Assembly (NCBI RefSeq): GCF_965644225.1
Contig: NZ_CBFFRJ010000112.1
Coordinates: forward strand, 1-17,145
DNA from: CBFFRJ01 sp965644225
GTDB lineage: Bacteria > Pseudomonadota > Gammaproteobacteria > Enterobacterales > Enterobacteriaceae
Length of the DNA stretch: 17,145 bases
Reading direction: 5' to 3'
In this document: positions 1 through 6,086 of the stretch, one piece after another
How the letters are laid out: the number at the start of each line of letters is the position of its first letter
Numbering within the stretch: the first letter of the stretch is position 1
Translations under genes and position numbers: made by a program
Notes under the pieces: generated by a model
Database searches by the model: none
Told to the model about the DNA's origin: nothing
What the model saw: the letters and a program-made list of their open reading frames with translations, nothing else

Positions 1-31
1 GACTGAGTCCGGTAAATTATCGGACTCAGTC
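1..31. repeat. Perfect 11-bp inverted repeat at window edge
   Basis: GACTGAGTCCG at 1-11 is exactly complementary to 21-31, separated by a 9-nt AT-rich spacer. It can form a strong hairpin. No T-run follows on the plus strand, and its minus-strand continuation lies outside the window, so it could be the terminator of an off-window gene or another dyad element. A second, imperfect dyad lies at 44-72 (AACCTG at 47-52 with CAGGTT at 56-61). Confidence 0.6.
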
Positions 32-99
32 GCGCTCTCTGACCTGAACCTGTTCCAGGTTATGGGGTTCAGATCAACCGGGAGAGGGAGCAAACACTA

Positions 100-121
100 A
101 AAACGGCAAGCCGTTTTGCTT
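100..121 (-). terminator. Rho-independent terminator of tabA
   Basis: AAAACGGC (100-107) pairs with GCCGTTTT (110-117). Read on the minus strand the stem is followed by GTTTTTAG, a short U-tract, just after the tabA stop at 127. On the plus strand it is followed by GCTTTTA, so it may work in both directions. Confidence 0.75.
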
Positions 122-126
122 TTACC

Positions 127-579
127 TTAGCCTACCAGCAGTTTCACCACCACTTTGCGTACCTGGGCTGGCGTACCGACGGCACACAGTGGTTTATGCA
201 CTTCGCCAGGGTAAAACACCACAAAGTCACCTTCGCTCAGGGTGAAGGTTTTTTCCTCTGCGCCTTCCGGCAGGAAAGCGATGTCTTTATCTGCCAGCCA
301 GTCGGTGTCCGGCGTCCCCGCAGGCAGGGTGCTGAAGGTCATTCCTTCCTGGCCCTTCAATACAATCTGAATATCCAGATAACGAGCATGGTACTCGGCG
401 CGACGCTCGGCAAAAGGCTGGGTCATATCTTCAGACACCAGGTAGAACAAACGGCTGCCGTCAATATCATGCTTCCCGGTCGGGGTCGCGTCAGTCACCT
501 GCGCTTTGATGTGCTCAATGGCCTGACGCAGCTCTTGCGGCAACCAGCTCTGAAGATGGTGGATATTGCCAACGATCAT
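127..579 (-). CDS. tabA: YhcH/YjgK/YiaL family protein TabA
   Basis: A 150-residue cupin-fold protein of the YhcH/YjgK/YiaL (DUF386) family. In E. coli TabA is linked to toxin-antitoxin-dependent biofilm formation; relatives occur in sialic acid and sugar-acid operons, and the biochemical activity is not firmly settled. The start is placed at MIVGNIHHLQ because AAGGAG lies a few bases upstream of that ATG (577-579); the open frame extends eight codons further, but that extension has no ribosome binding site. Family-type features are HARYLDIQIVLKG (residues 64-76) and the C-terminal FYPGEVHKP strand (122-130), with conserved His and Glu that bind metal in family structures. Length is normal for the family. 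It is divergent from pyrL and ends in its own terminator. The bdcA and yjgH genes I remember between these loci in E. coli are absent here. Confidence 0.9.
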   Translation of the reverse strand: MIVGNIHHLQSWLPQELRQAIEHIKAQVTDATPTGKHDIDGSRLFYLVSEDMTQPFAERRAEYHARYLDIQIVLKGQEGMTFSTLPAGTPDTDWLADKDIAFLPEGAEEKTFTLSEGDFVVFYPGEVHKPLCAVGTPAQVRKVVVKLLVG

Positions 580-591
580 GATTCGCTCCTT

Positions 592-620
592 AAGATAAAA
601 CAATGTTTCATTTTTATCTT
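592..620. promoter_or_regulatory. AT-rich inverted repeat upstream of tabA, operator-like
   Basis: AAGATAAAA at 592-600 is exactly complementary to TTTTATCTT at 612-620 across an 11-nt spacer, immediately upstream of the tabA Shine-Dalgarno sequence. The symmetry and position suit a repressor operator or a 5' UTR structure. I cannot name the protein that would bind. Confidence 0.4.
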
Positions 621-752
621 TTATACGGAATATACCGCTTCCTCACCACCTCTTTCTGCCGAAGTTTTGCGATAACGCATGTTTATTCTTCAGGGAAATG
701 CCGGGCAGAAACCCACGAAACCGGTAATAATTAGTTATTTATAAATTATGCA

Positions 753-768
753 TTTATATGCATATAAA
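753..768. repeat. 16-bp perfect AT palindrome upstream of the pyrBI promoter
   Basis: TTTATATGCATATAAA reads the same on both strands and sits in a very AT-rich stretch (728-768) about 35 bp upstream of the pyrBI -35 box. It could be an UP-type or nucleoid-protein site, or part of the tabA promoter. No specific factor is recognised. Confidence 0.4.
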
Positions 769-801
769 CCGATTGCCTGCCGCAAATGTTGCATTAATCG
801 C

Positions 802-842
802 TTGAAAGGTGGTCGTTGCTGAGTATAATCGCCGACAATTTG
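802..842 (+). promoter_or_regulatory. pyrBI promoter with UTP-sensitive initially transcribed region
   Basis: TTGAAA (802-807) and TATAAT (824-829) are separated by 16 bp, a near-consensus sigma70 promoter. Transcription is expected to begin around 837, where the sequence reads AATTTG (837-842). In E. coli the same AATTTG start supports reiterative transcription: at high UTP the polymerase slips on the T-run and adds U residues that abort the transcript. The -10 element is identical and the start context matches, so the same UTP sensing is likely. The pyrL ribosome binding site follows directly. Confidence 0.85.
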
Positions 843-854
843 CCAGGAGGAAGC

Positions 855-1001
855 ATGGTCCAGTGTGTTCGACATCGTGTCTCTGGGCGTCTGAAAAAAG
901 ACGCAGGCCTGCCGTTTTTCTTCCCGTTGCTTACTCCATTCCATAGCCCCTCTATTGAGGGGCTTTTTTTTGCGCAGTCGTCAGGAGATAACCATGGCTA
1001 A
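855..1001 (+). CDS. pyrL: pyrBI operon leader peptide
   Basis: A 48-codon leader that begins MVQCVRHRVS after a strong AGGAGG site (845-850). It keeps the diagnostic KKDAGLPFFFPLL segment (residues 14-26), encoded by a U-rich stretch. In E. coli the polymerase pauses on this stretch when UTP is low, the leader ribosome catches up, and it prevents formation of the downstream attenuator. The peptide is made for its translation, not for a function of its own. The C-terminal half is diverged, and the frame runs through the attenuator to a TAA that overlaps the pyrB start by 8 nt (994-1001). The E. coli leader is 44 codons as I recall it. The overlap would allow translational coupling to pyrB. Confidence 0.93.
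   Translation: MVQCVRHRVSGRLKKDAGLPFFFPLLTPFHSPSIEGLFFAQSSGDNHG
887..904 (+). promoter_or_regulatory. Transcription pause hairpin in the pyrL leader
   Basis: GCGTCT (887-892) pairs perfectly with AGACGC (899-904) around a GAAAAA loop, just before the U-rich segment that codes for LPFFFPLL. In the E. coli pyrBI leader a hairpin at this place helps RNA polymerase pause in the U-rich tract as a function of UTP. Assignment is by position and analogy. Confidence 0.65.
945..971 (+). terminator. pyrBI attenuator (intrinsic terminator)
   Basis: AGCCCCTC (945-952) pairs with GAGGGGCT (957-964) around a TATT loop and runs straight into eight T residues (964-971). It lies inside the pyrL frame and 23 bp upstream of the pyrB ATG. 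This is the textbook attenuator: when UTP is low the closely following leader ribosome blocks the hairpin and transcription continues into pyrBI. Confidence 0.93.
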
Positions 1002-1929
1002 CCCGCTATATCAAAAACATATCATTTCCATAAACGATCTCAGCCGCGAAGAACTTGAACTGGTGCTGAATACTGCCGCCCGACTGAAAGCAAATCCGCA
1101 GCCGGAGTTACTTAAGCACAAAGTTATCGCCAGCTGCTTCTTTGAAGCCTCAACCCGTACCCGTTTGTCGTTTGAAACCTCCATGCATCGTCTTGGGGCG
1201 AGCGTGGTCGGTTTCTCAGACAGCAGCAACACCTCGCTCGGCAAGAAAGGTGAGACGCTGGCGGATACCATTTCCGTTATCAGCACCTATGTAGACGCCA
1301 TTGTGATGCGCCACCCGCAGGAAGGGGCTGCCCGCCTGGCGACCGAGTTCTCCGGCGGTATTCCGGTGCTCAACGCCGGTGATGGCGCCAATCAGCACCC
1401 CACCCAAACCCTGCTGGACCTCTTCACTATCCAGGAAACTCAGGGCCGCCTGGAAAACCTGAACATCGCGATGGTCGGCGACCTGAAATATGGCCGCACC
1501 GTGCACTCGCTGGCGCAGGCGCTGGCAAAATTCAACGGCAACCGCTTCTGGTTTATCGCCCCGGACGCGCTGGCCATGCCGCAGTACATTCTCGATATGC
1601 TCGATGAGAAAGGGCTGGCATGGAGTATTCACGCCAGCATTGATGAAGTGATGGCCGAAGTGGACATTCTGTATATGACCCGGGTGCAGAAAGAGCGTCT
1701 GGATCCGTCGGAATACGCCAACGTGAAGGCGCAGTTCGTTCTGCGCGCCAGTGACCTGACCGGGGCACGCAGCAATATGAAAGTGCTGCATCCGCTGCCG
1801 CGCGTTGATGAAATCACCACCGATGTGGATAAAACGCCGCACGCCTGGTATTTCCAGCAGGCGGGCAATGGCATCTTCGCGCGCCAGGCGTTACTGGCAC
1901 TGGTTCTGAATAGTGATTTGGCTCTGTAG
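994..1929 (+). CDS. pyrB: Aspartate carbamoyltransferase catalytic subunit
   Basis: The 311-residue catalytic chain of aspartate transcarbamoylase. It condenses carbamoyl phosphate with L-aspartate to N-carbamoyl-L-aspartate, the first committed step of pyrimidine synthesis. The carbamoyl-phosphate motif STRTR is at residues 53-57, the Ser/Lys loop contributed by the neighbouring chain is S81-LGKK with K85, HPTQ begins at H135, and the aspartate-loop HPLPR is near residue 265. Length equals the E. coli chain. The start is the ATG at 994 with AGGAG upstream; the longer frame back to 955 has no ribosome binding site and would run through the attenuator. In the holoenzyme two catalytic trimers join three PyrI dimers. 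Co-transcribed with pyrI, 11 nt downstream. Confidence 0.98.
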   Translation: MANPLYQKHIISINDLSREELELVLNTAARLKANPQPELLKHKVIASCFFEASTRTRLSFETSMHRLGASVVGFSDSSNTSLGKKGETLADTISVISTYVDAIVMRHPQEGAARLATEFSGGIPVLNAGDGANQHPTQTLLDLFTIQETQGRLENLNIAMVGDLKYGRTVHSLAQALAKFNGNRFWFIAPDALAMPQYILDMLDEKGLAWSIHASIDEVMAEVDILYMTRVQKERLDPSEYANVKAQFVLRASDLTGARSNMKVLHPLPRVDEITTDVDKTPHAWYFQQAGNGIFARQALLALVLNSDLAL

Positions 1930-1940
1930 GGGAAAAAGAG

Positions 1941-2402
1941 ATGACACACGATAACAAACTCCAGGTTGAAGCCATCAAACGTGGCACCGTAATTGACCAT
2001 ATCCCGGCACAGATTGGCTTTAAGCTGCTGACCCTGTTCAAGCTGACCGAAACCGACCAGCGCATCACCATTGGTCTGAACCTGCCTTCCGGTGAGATGG
2101 GCCGCAAAGATCTGATCAAGATTGAGAACACGTTCCTGACCGATGAGCAGGTTAACCAGCTGGCGCTGTACGCCCCGCAGGCAACGGTTAACCGGATCGA
2201 CGATTACGATGTGGTGAGCAAATCACATCCGAGCCTGCCGGAGCGCATCAACAGCGTGCTGGTCTGCCCGAACAGCAACTGCATCAGCCATGCCGAGCCG
2301 GTGGCGTCCAGCTTTGCGGTGAAAAAGCGCGTCGACGATATCTCCCTGAAGTGCAAATACTGCGAGAAAGAGTTCTCCCACTCAGTGGTACTGCGCGGCT
2401 AA
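1941..2402 (+). CDS. pyrI: Aspartate carbamoyltransferase regulatory subunit
   Basis: The 153-residue regulatory chain of aspartate transcarbamoylase. Its N-terminal domain binds CTP/UTP (inhibition) or ATP (activation). Its C-terminal domain carries a structural zinc site that holds it to PyrB: C109, C114, C138 and C141 are all present. The sequence begins MTHDNKLQVEAIKRG, where K6 and the following residues belong to the nucleotide site of the E. coli protein. Normal full length. It starts 11 nt after the pyrB stop behind a purine-rich ribosome binding site (GGGGAAAAAGAG), so it belongs to the same attenuation-controlled operon. Confidence 0.98.
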   Translation: MTHDNKLQVEAIKRGTVIDHIPAQIGFKLLTLFKLTETDQRITIGLNLPSGEMGRKDLIKIENTFLTDEQVNQLALYAPQATVNRIDDYDVVSKSHPSLPERINSVLVCPNSNCISHAEPVASSFAVKKRVDDISLKCKYCEKEFSHSVVLRG

Positions 2403-2408
2403 ACAAGA

Positions 2409-2438
2409 CCGGTGTGCGCAGGTGATGCGACACACCGG
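2409..2438 (+). repeat. Strong hairpin after pyrI
   Basis: CCGGTGTG (2409-2416) pairs with CACACCGG (2431-2438); inside it CGCA pairs with TGCG, leaving one bulged A. No U-tract follows, so it is a weak or Rho-assisted terminator, or an mRNA 3'-end stabiliser, for pyrBI. Its distal arm overlaps the proposed ridA -35 region. Confidence 0.6.
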
Positions 2439-2455
2439 CCACTCGTGTATATAAT
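2427..2455 (+). promoter_or_regulatory. Probable ridA promoter
   Basis: A perfect TATAAT -10 box at 2450-2455 lies 17 bp downstream of GCGACA (2427-2432), which resembles TTGACA at four of six positions. The predicted start, around 2462, is about 30 nt before the ridA ATG. ridA can therefore be transcribed independently of pyrBI read-through. Confidence 0.65.
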
Positions 2456-2492
2456 GGCCCGACTTTTTTACCGCTGTTCTTCAGGAGATAAC

Positions 2493-2879
2493 ATGACCAA
2501 AACTATCGCGACGGAAAATGCGCCCGCAGCCATCGGCCCTTATGTTCAGGGTGTTGATCTCGGCAATATGATCTTCACTTCCGGTCAGATCCCGGTGGAT
2601 CCAAAAACCGGCAGCGTGCCGGAAGAGGTTTCCGCCCAGGCGCGCCAGTCGCTGGAAAACGTGAAAGCCATCGTCGAAGCCGCTGGCCTGAAAGTAGGTG
2701 ATATTGTAAAAACGACGGTGTTCGTCAAAGATCTGAATGACTTCGCCACCGTAAACGCCACTTATGAAGCGTTTTTCGCTGAGCATAATGCCACCTTCCC
2801 GGCGCGTTCCTGCGTAGAAGTGGCCCGTCTGCCAAAAGATGTGAAAATCGAGATTGAAGCCATCGCCGTGCGCCGCTAA
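2493..2879 (+). CDS. ridA: 2-iminobutanoate/2-iminopropanoate deaminase RidA
   Basis: A 128-residue member of the YjgF/YER057c/UK114 family. RidA hydrolyses reactive enamine/imine intermediates made by PLP enzymes such as threonine dehydratase (IlvA), releasing 2-ketoacids and ammonia and protecting other PLP enzymes from 2-aminoacrylate damage. It works as a cytosolic homotrimer. Y17, R105, C107 and E120 are present; R105 in the PARSCVEVARLP signature is the catalytically essential arginine of the family. The start is the ATG at 2493 (MTKTIATENA), with AGGAG upstream; the frame open back to 2412 would include the promoter and is rejected. It lies downstream of pyrI with its own promoter and terminator. 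Confidence 0.97.
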   Translation: MTKTIATENAPAAIGPYVQGVDLGNMIFTSGQIPVDPKTGSVPEEVSAQARQSLENVKAIVEAAGLKVGDIVKTTVFVKDLNDFATVNATYEAFFAEHNATFPARSCVEVARLPKDVKIEIEAIAVRR

Positions 2880-2894
2880 GCGCAGAAGGATGAC

Positions 2895-2920
2895 AAAAGG
2901 CAGCCTGGGCTGCCTTTTTT
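2895..2920. terminator. Bidirectional terminator between ridA and mgtA
   Basis: AAAAGGCAGC (2895-2904) pairs with GCTGCCTTTT (2909-2918) around CTGG, with a six-T run at 2915-2920 for ridA. On the minus strand the stem ends in TTTTG and lies 6 nt after the mgtA stop, so the convergent genes share it. Confidence 0.9.
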
Positions 2921-2925
2921 GTTGC

Positions 2926-5631
2926 TTACTGCCAGCCATACCTGCGGCTATAGAAGCCTTTCACCAGCTGCGTCAGCGTCATATACCCCGCAAGAATGGC
3001 AATCAGCCACGGGAAATAAGCCAGCGGCAACGCCTGCAATTGCAGATAACTTGCCAGAGGCGAGAACGGTACAGCTACCCCCACCACAATCACCACCAGC
3101 GTCATCAGGATTAGCGGCCAGGCGGCACGACTCTGAATAAAGGGCACGCGACGGGTACGGATCATATGCACAATCATCGTCTGGGACAGCAGTCCGAACA
3201 CAAACCAGCCTGACTGGAACAGAGTCTGCGCTTCCGGCACATTGGCTTTAAATACCCACCACATAACGCAGAAGGTCAGAATGTCGAAAATCGAGCTGAT
3301 CGGGCCAAAGAAGATCATAAAGCGCCCGAGATCGGCCGGATTCCAGCGCTGCGGTTTTTGGATCTGCTCTTCATCCACATTATCAAACGGAATCGCCACC
3401 TGGGACACATCGTACAGCAGGTTCTGAATCAACAGATGTAAGGGCAGCATGGGCAGGAAGGGCAAAAAGGCGCTCGCCACCAGCACGCTAAAGACGTTAC
3501 CAAAGTTAGAACTGGCGGTCATCTTTATATATTTCAGCATATTGGCAAAGGTTTTACGCCCTTCGATCACCCCCTCTTCCAGCACCATCAGGCTCTTTTC
3601 CAGCAGGATGATGTCCGCTGCTTCACGGGCGATATCCACCGCGCCGTCAACGGAGATGCCAATATCTGCGGCACGTAATGCAGGGGCATCATTAATGCCA
3701 TCGCCCATAAAGCCCACCACATGTCCTTCACGACGCAGCAGGGTGACAATGCGTTCTTTATGCATTGGCGTCAGACGGGCAAACAGCGTGGTGCTTTTGG
3801 CAAGCGTTGCCAGAGCGTCATCGTCCATTTTTTCAATCTGGTTGCCGGTTACCCACTCCCCGACATTCAGCCCCACTTCACGGCACACTTTCGCCGCCAC
3901 CAGTTCGCTGTCGCCGGTGAGGATTTTCACCGTCACACCGCTGGCCGCCAGCGCTTTTAACGCCGGAGCAGTGGTCTCTTTCGGCGGATCGAGGAACGCA
4001 ATATAGCCTTCGAGGATCAGATCCGACTCATCCGCGCGCTGATAATCTCCAGCGCGGGCGGGCAGGTATTTGGTGGCCACCGCCACCACGCGCAATCCCT
4101 GGCGGTTTTGTGTTTCGGTCACGCGCTGAATGCGCTTTAGCATGCCCTCATCCAGCGGCACAATTTCGCCGTTGTAACGAACCTGCGTACAGACGTTGAG
4201 GATCTCCTGCAATGCCCCTTTGCAGATCAACTGATGCGCATCGCACTGTTCCGCCACCACCACCGACATCCGGCGGCGCTCGAAATCAAAGGGGATCTCA
4301 TCAATTTTCTGCCAGCGCGCGGAGAGCCGCTGTGCCGCTTCGGCATCGACGCCTTCGAGAACCGCAACGTCGAGCAGGTTTTTCAGCCCGGTCTGGTAGT
4401 GACTGTTCAGCCAGGCCGTGTGCAGCACCCGTTCACTGACTCTGCCGACAATATCCGTATGATCTTCCAGGACAATTTTATCCTGAGTCAGGGTGCCGGT
4501 TTTATCGGTGCACAGAATGTCCATTGCGCCAAAGTTTTGGATCGCATCCAGATGTTTGACGATCACTTTCTGTTTGGACAGTTTTACCGCCCCGCGCGCC
4601 AGGGTCGACGTGACGATCATCGGCAGCATTTCCGGGGTTAACCCTACCGCCACCGAGAGGGAAAACAGCGCCGCTTCCCACCAGTCGCCTTTGGTAAAGC
4701 CATTGATCAGCAGTACCACCGGCGTCATCACCAGCATAAAACGGATCAGCAACATGCTGACGCGACCAATGCCTTTCTGAAAAGCATTGGGCTCGCTCTC
4801 CTGTTCACCCACGCGCCCGGCCAGTTGGCCGAACCAGGTATTGCCGCCGGTGGCCGTCACCATCGCCTGCGCCGTACCGCTCACCACGTTGGTTCCCATA
4901 AAGCAGAGCGTGTCGCTTTCCAGCGGGTTGCTCTGATCCGGATTGCGCGTGTTCGCGACCTTTTCGACGGGTAAAGATTCTCCGGTCAACGAGGCCTGGG
5001 CCACAAACAGATCCCGGGCCTGAATCACCCGCAGATCGGCGGGGATCATATCTCCGGCGGCCAGTTTGACGATATCGCCAGGGACCAGCTGATCGAGAGG
5101 GATCTCAAGCCATCCGCTCTCACCCTGCTCATTACGCACGCGCAGCACGGTAGCGGTATTGCTGACCATCGCTTTGAGTGCGTCAGCCGCTTTGGTGGAT
5201 CGCGCTTCCTGAATAAAGTTCAGCAGGGTTGAGATGGCGACCATCAGCCCGATAACGCCTGCGGCAAACAGATCTTCGGAGGCATAAGAGAAAATGCCAA
5301 GGCAGGTCAGCAGCAGGTTAAACGGGTTGCGGTAGCAGGACCACAGGTGCCTCCACCAGGGCATCGGACGCTGGCCGGGGATCCGGTTTTCGCCGTGTGC
5401 GTCGCGGGAGGCCTGAACCTCTTTCTCATTCAGCCCTTCCGGGTGGCTGTTAAACTGGCGCCAGAGTTCGCTCAGCTCCATGGTCGCCAGCGCCAGGCAG
5501 CGTTCGCTCAGGGAAGCGGGCACATCGGCGTGCTGAATATTATCGCTACCGGGCAGCGGGTCACGCTGAACGAGACGGCGTGGCAAATGGCGGTTTAGCC
5601 GGGCCAGAAGCCGGGTGATATTTTTGAACAT
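2926..5631 (-). CDS. mgtA: Magnesium-importing P-type ATPase MgtA
   Basis: A 901-residue P3B-type ATPase of the inner membrane that imports Mg2+ when it is scarce. The actuator loop TGES is at 216-219 and the phosphorylation motif DKTGT begins at D376. A nucleotide-binding KGA is at 471-473, and the hinge GDGINDAP is at 643-650. The membrane segments flank these, with LTPEMLP at 331-337 in the fourth and NLLYDVSQ at 737-744 in the sixth; four hydrophobic helices lie in the C-terminal half. Length is close to that of the E. coli protein (898). The basic amphipathic N-terminus (residues 1-25) is typical and is thought to contact cardiolipin-rich membrane. The start at 5631 has GGGACAACCT before it. 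It is expressed from a PhoP-controlled promoter through a long regulatory leader with mgtL. Confidence 0.97.
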   Translation of the reverse strand: MFKNITRLLARLNRHLPRRLVQRDPLPGSDNIQHADVPASLSERCLALATMELSELWRQFNSHPEGLNEKEVQASRDAHGENRIPGQRPMPWWRHLWSCYRNPFNLLLTCLGIFSYASEDLFAAGVIGLMVAISTLLNFIQEARSTKAADALKAMVSNTATVLRVRNEQGESGWLEIPLDQLVPGDIVKLAAGDMIPADLRVIQARDLFVAQASLTGESLPVEKVANTRNPDQSNPLESDTLCFMGTNVVSGTAQAMVTATGGNTWFGQLAGRVGEQESEPNAFQKGIGRVSMLLIRFMLVMTPVVLLINGFTKGDWWEAALFSLSVAVGLTPEMLPMIVTSTLARGAVKLSKQKVIVKHLDAIQNFGAMDILCTDKTGTLTQDKIVLEDHTDIVGRVSERVLHTAWLNSHYQTGLKNLLDVAVLEGVDAEAAQRLSARWQKIDEIPFDFERRRMSVVVAEQCDAHQLICKGALQEILNVCTQVRYNGEIVPLDEGMLKRIQRVTETQNRQGLRVVAVATKYLPARAGDYQRADESDLILEGYIAFLDPPKETTAPALKALAASGVTVKILTGDSELVAAKVCREVGLNVGEWVTGNQIEKMDDDALATLAKSTTLFARLTPMHKERIVTLLRREGHVVGFMGDGINDAPALRAADIGISVDGAVDIAREAADIILLEKSLMVLEEGVIEGRKTFANMLKYIKMTASSNFGNVFSVLVASAFLPFLPMLPLHLLIQNLLYDVSQVAIPFDNVDEEQIQKPQRWNPADLGRFMIFFGPISSIFDILTFCVMWWVFKANVPEAQTLFQSGWFVFGLLSQTMIVHMIRTRRVPFIQSRAAWPLILMTLVVIVVGVAVPFSPLASYLQLQALPLAYFPWLIAILAGYMTLTQLVKGFYSRRYGWQ

Positions 5632-5698
5632 AGGTTGTCCCTTATCTTACGGGCACGGGCAGGCCGCGTCCTGAAGACGAAATCAATTACGCAGGAAC

Positions 5699-5825
5699 AA
5701 ATAAACCCTAAATAATTCTCGTTGTATGAAGGCGGCAACGCAGCAAGTCCCCGGGAGCTTACTGGAGTAAGTGACCGGGGCGAGCAAGGACAGCCAACGC
5801 ACAGGCAACGTGAAGTATGACGGGG
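5699..5825 (-). repeat. Dispersed enterobacterial intergenic repeat within the mgtA leader
   Basis: This stretch has the look of a repeat scattered through enterobacterial intergenic regions. Its ends read ATAAACCCTAAATAATT (plus, from 5701) and GAAGTATGACGGGG (to 5825). TTCTCGTTG (5716-5724) and CAACGTGAA (5806-5814) are imperfect inverted copies. A central dyad pairs CCCCGG (5749-5754) with CCGGGG (5775-5780) and CTTAC (5758-5762) with GTAAG (5767-5771). I recognise the type from memory and cannot name the family with certainty (a boxC-like element is possible). It lies between mgtL and mgtA, so it is part of the transcribed leader. Confidence 0.65.
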
Positions 5826-5844
5826 AAAATGTCGCTGCCTTACG

Positions 5845-5880
5845 TTTCCGGTAAGACAGCTAAAGCGGGTTTACCGGAAA
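5845..5880 (-). promoter_or_regulatory. mgtA leader stem overlapping the mgtL stop
   Basis: On the minus strand TTTCCGGTAA (5880-5871), which holds the last two codons and stop of mgtL, is perfectly complementary to TTACCGGAAA (5854-5845), a 10-bp stem with a 16-nt loop. A ribosome finishing or stalled on mgtL would cover one arm. This fits the known mgtA scheme, in which mgtL translation and Mg2+ decide between alternative leader structures and Rho-dependent termination. Confidence 0.75.
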
Positions 5881-5921
5881 GAGGGTCTCCATCGAGGGAG
5901 AGGTGTGGGATCAGGGTCCAT
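5871..5921 (-). CDS. mgtL: mgtA leader peptide MgtL
   Basis: A 16-codon frame, MDPDPTPLPRWRPSFR, with GGAGG six nucleotides upstream of its ATG (5919-5921). It matches the E. coli/Salmonella MgtL start (MEPDPTPLPR in E. coli as I recall it) almost residue for residue over the first ten codons, and sits between the PhoP-controlled promoter and mgtA. In those species poor translation of the acidic/proline-rich start at low Mg2+, or proline shortage, favours transcription into mgtA. Here codon 2 is Asp rather than Glu and a fifth proline appears at codon 13, while the last residues FR and the stop lie in the leader stem. Confidence 0.92.
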   Translation of the reverse strand: MDPDPTPLPRWRPSFR

Positions 5922-5965
5922 ATAGCCTCCGGTAAAGGTGAAAAACACGGTATTAAAACACCGGG

Positions 5966-6000
5966 ATAATAACGCCAGTAAAGTAAACCAACGATAAACC
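5966..6000 (-). promoter_or_regulatory. mgtA promoter with PhoP box
   Basis: On the minus strand two GGTTTA hexamers (6000-5995 and 5989-5984) are separated by exactly 5 nt, the canonical PhoP direct repeat. TATTAT (5971-5966) lies 12 bp downstream as the -10 box, the usual spacing for a PhoP-activated promoter that lacks a good -35. Transcription would start near 5959, giving a leader of about 330 nt before mgtA. This places mgtA under PhoPQ control at low Mg2+. Confidence 0.92.
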
Positions 6001-6023
6001 AGACATTACTCATGGCTGAATTA

Positions 6024-6052
6024 TTGAGTCCCCGGCAAACTTTCTTTATTCT
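6024..6052 (+). promoter_or_regulatory. Candidate treR promoter
   Basis: TTGAGT (6024-6029) and TATTCT (6047-6052) are separated by 17 bp, and the predicted start is about 28 nt before the treR ATG. It is back to back with the mgtA promoter, only 24 bp from the PhoP box. Match to consensus is moderate. Confidence 0.5.
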
Positions 6053-6086
6053 GCAATCCGCTTTGCTAAGGAACAGGACTGAACGC

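Noticed and set aside
44..90. tRNA-like T-arm (GGTTCAGATC) near the left edge
   Set aside because: The stem pairs required on either side of the loop are missing, and no anticodon or acceptor stem can be built around it.
778..796. PurR-like box (GCAAATGTTGC) just upstream of the pyrBI -35
   Set aside because: The dyad is 11 bp with an odd centre, whereas PurR sites have an even-centred core (GCAAACGTTTGC). Control of pyrBI by PurR is not known to me.
1216..1842. 208-codon minus-strand open frame inside pyrB
   Set aside because: It is the antisense shadow of a highly conserved gene; the sequence is His/Gln/Val-rich in the way typical of antisense reading of GC-rich codons. The same holds for the long antisense frames inside nrdD (11588-12412), treR (6312-6908), treC (8727-9323) and the PRD regulator (15365-15940).
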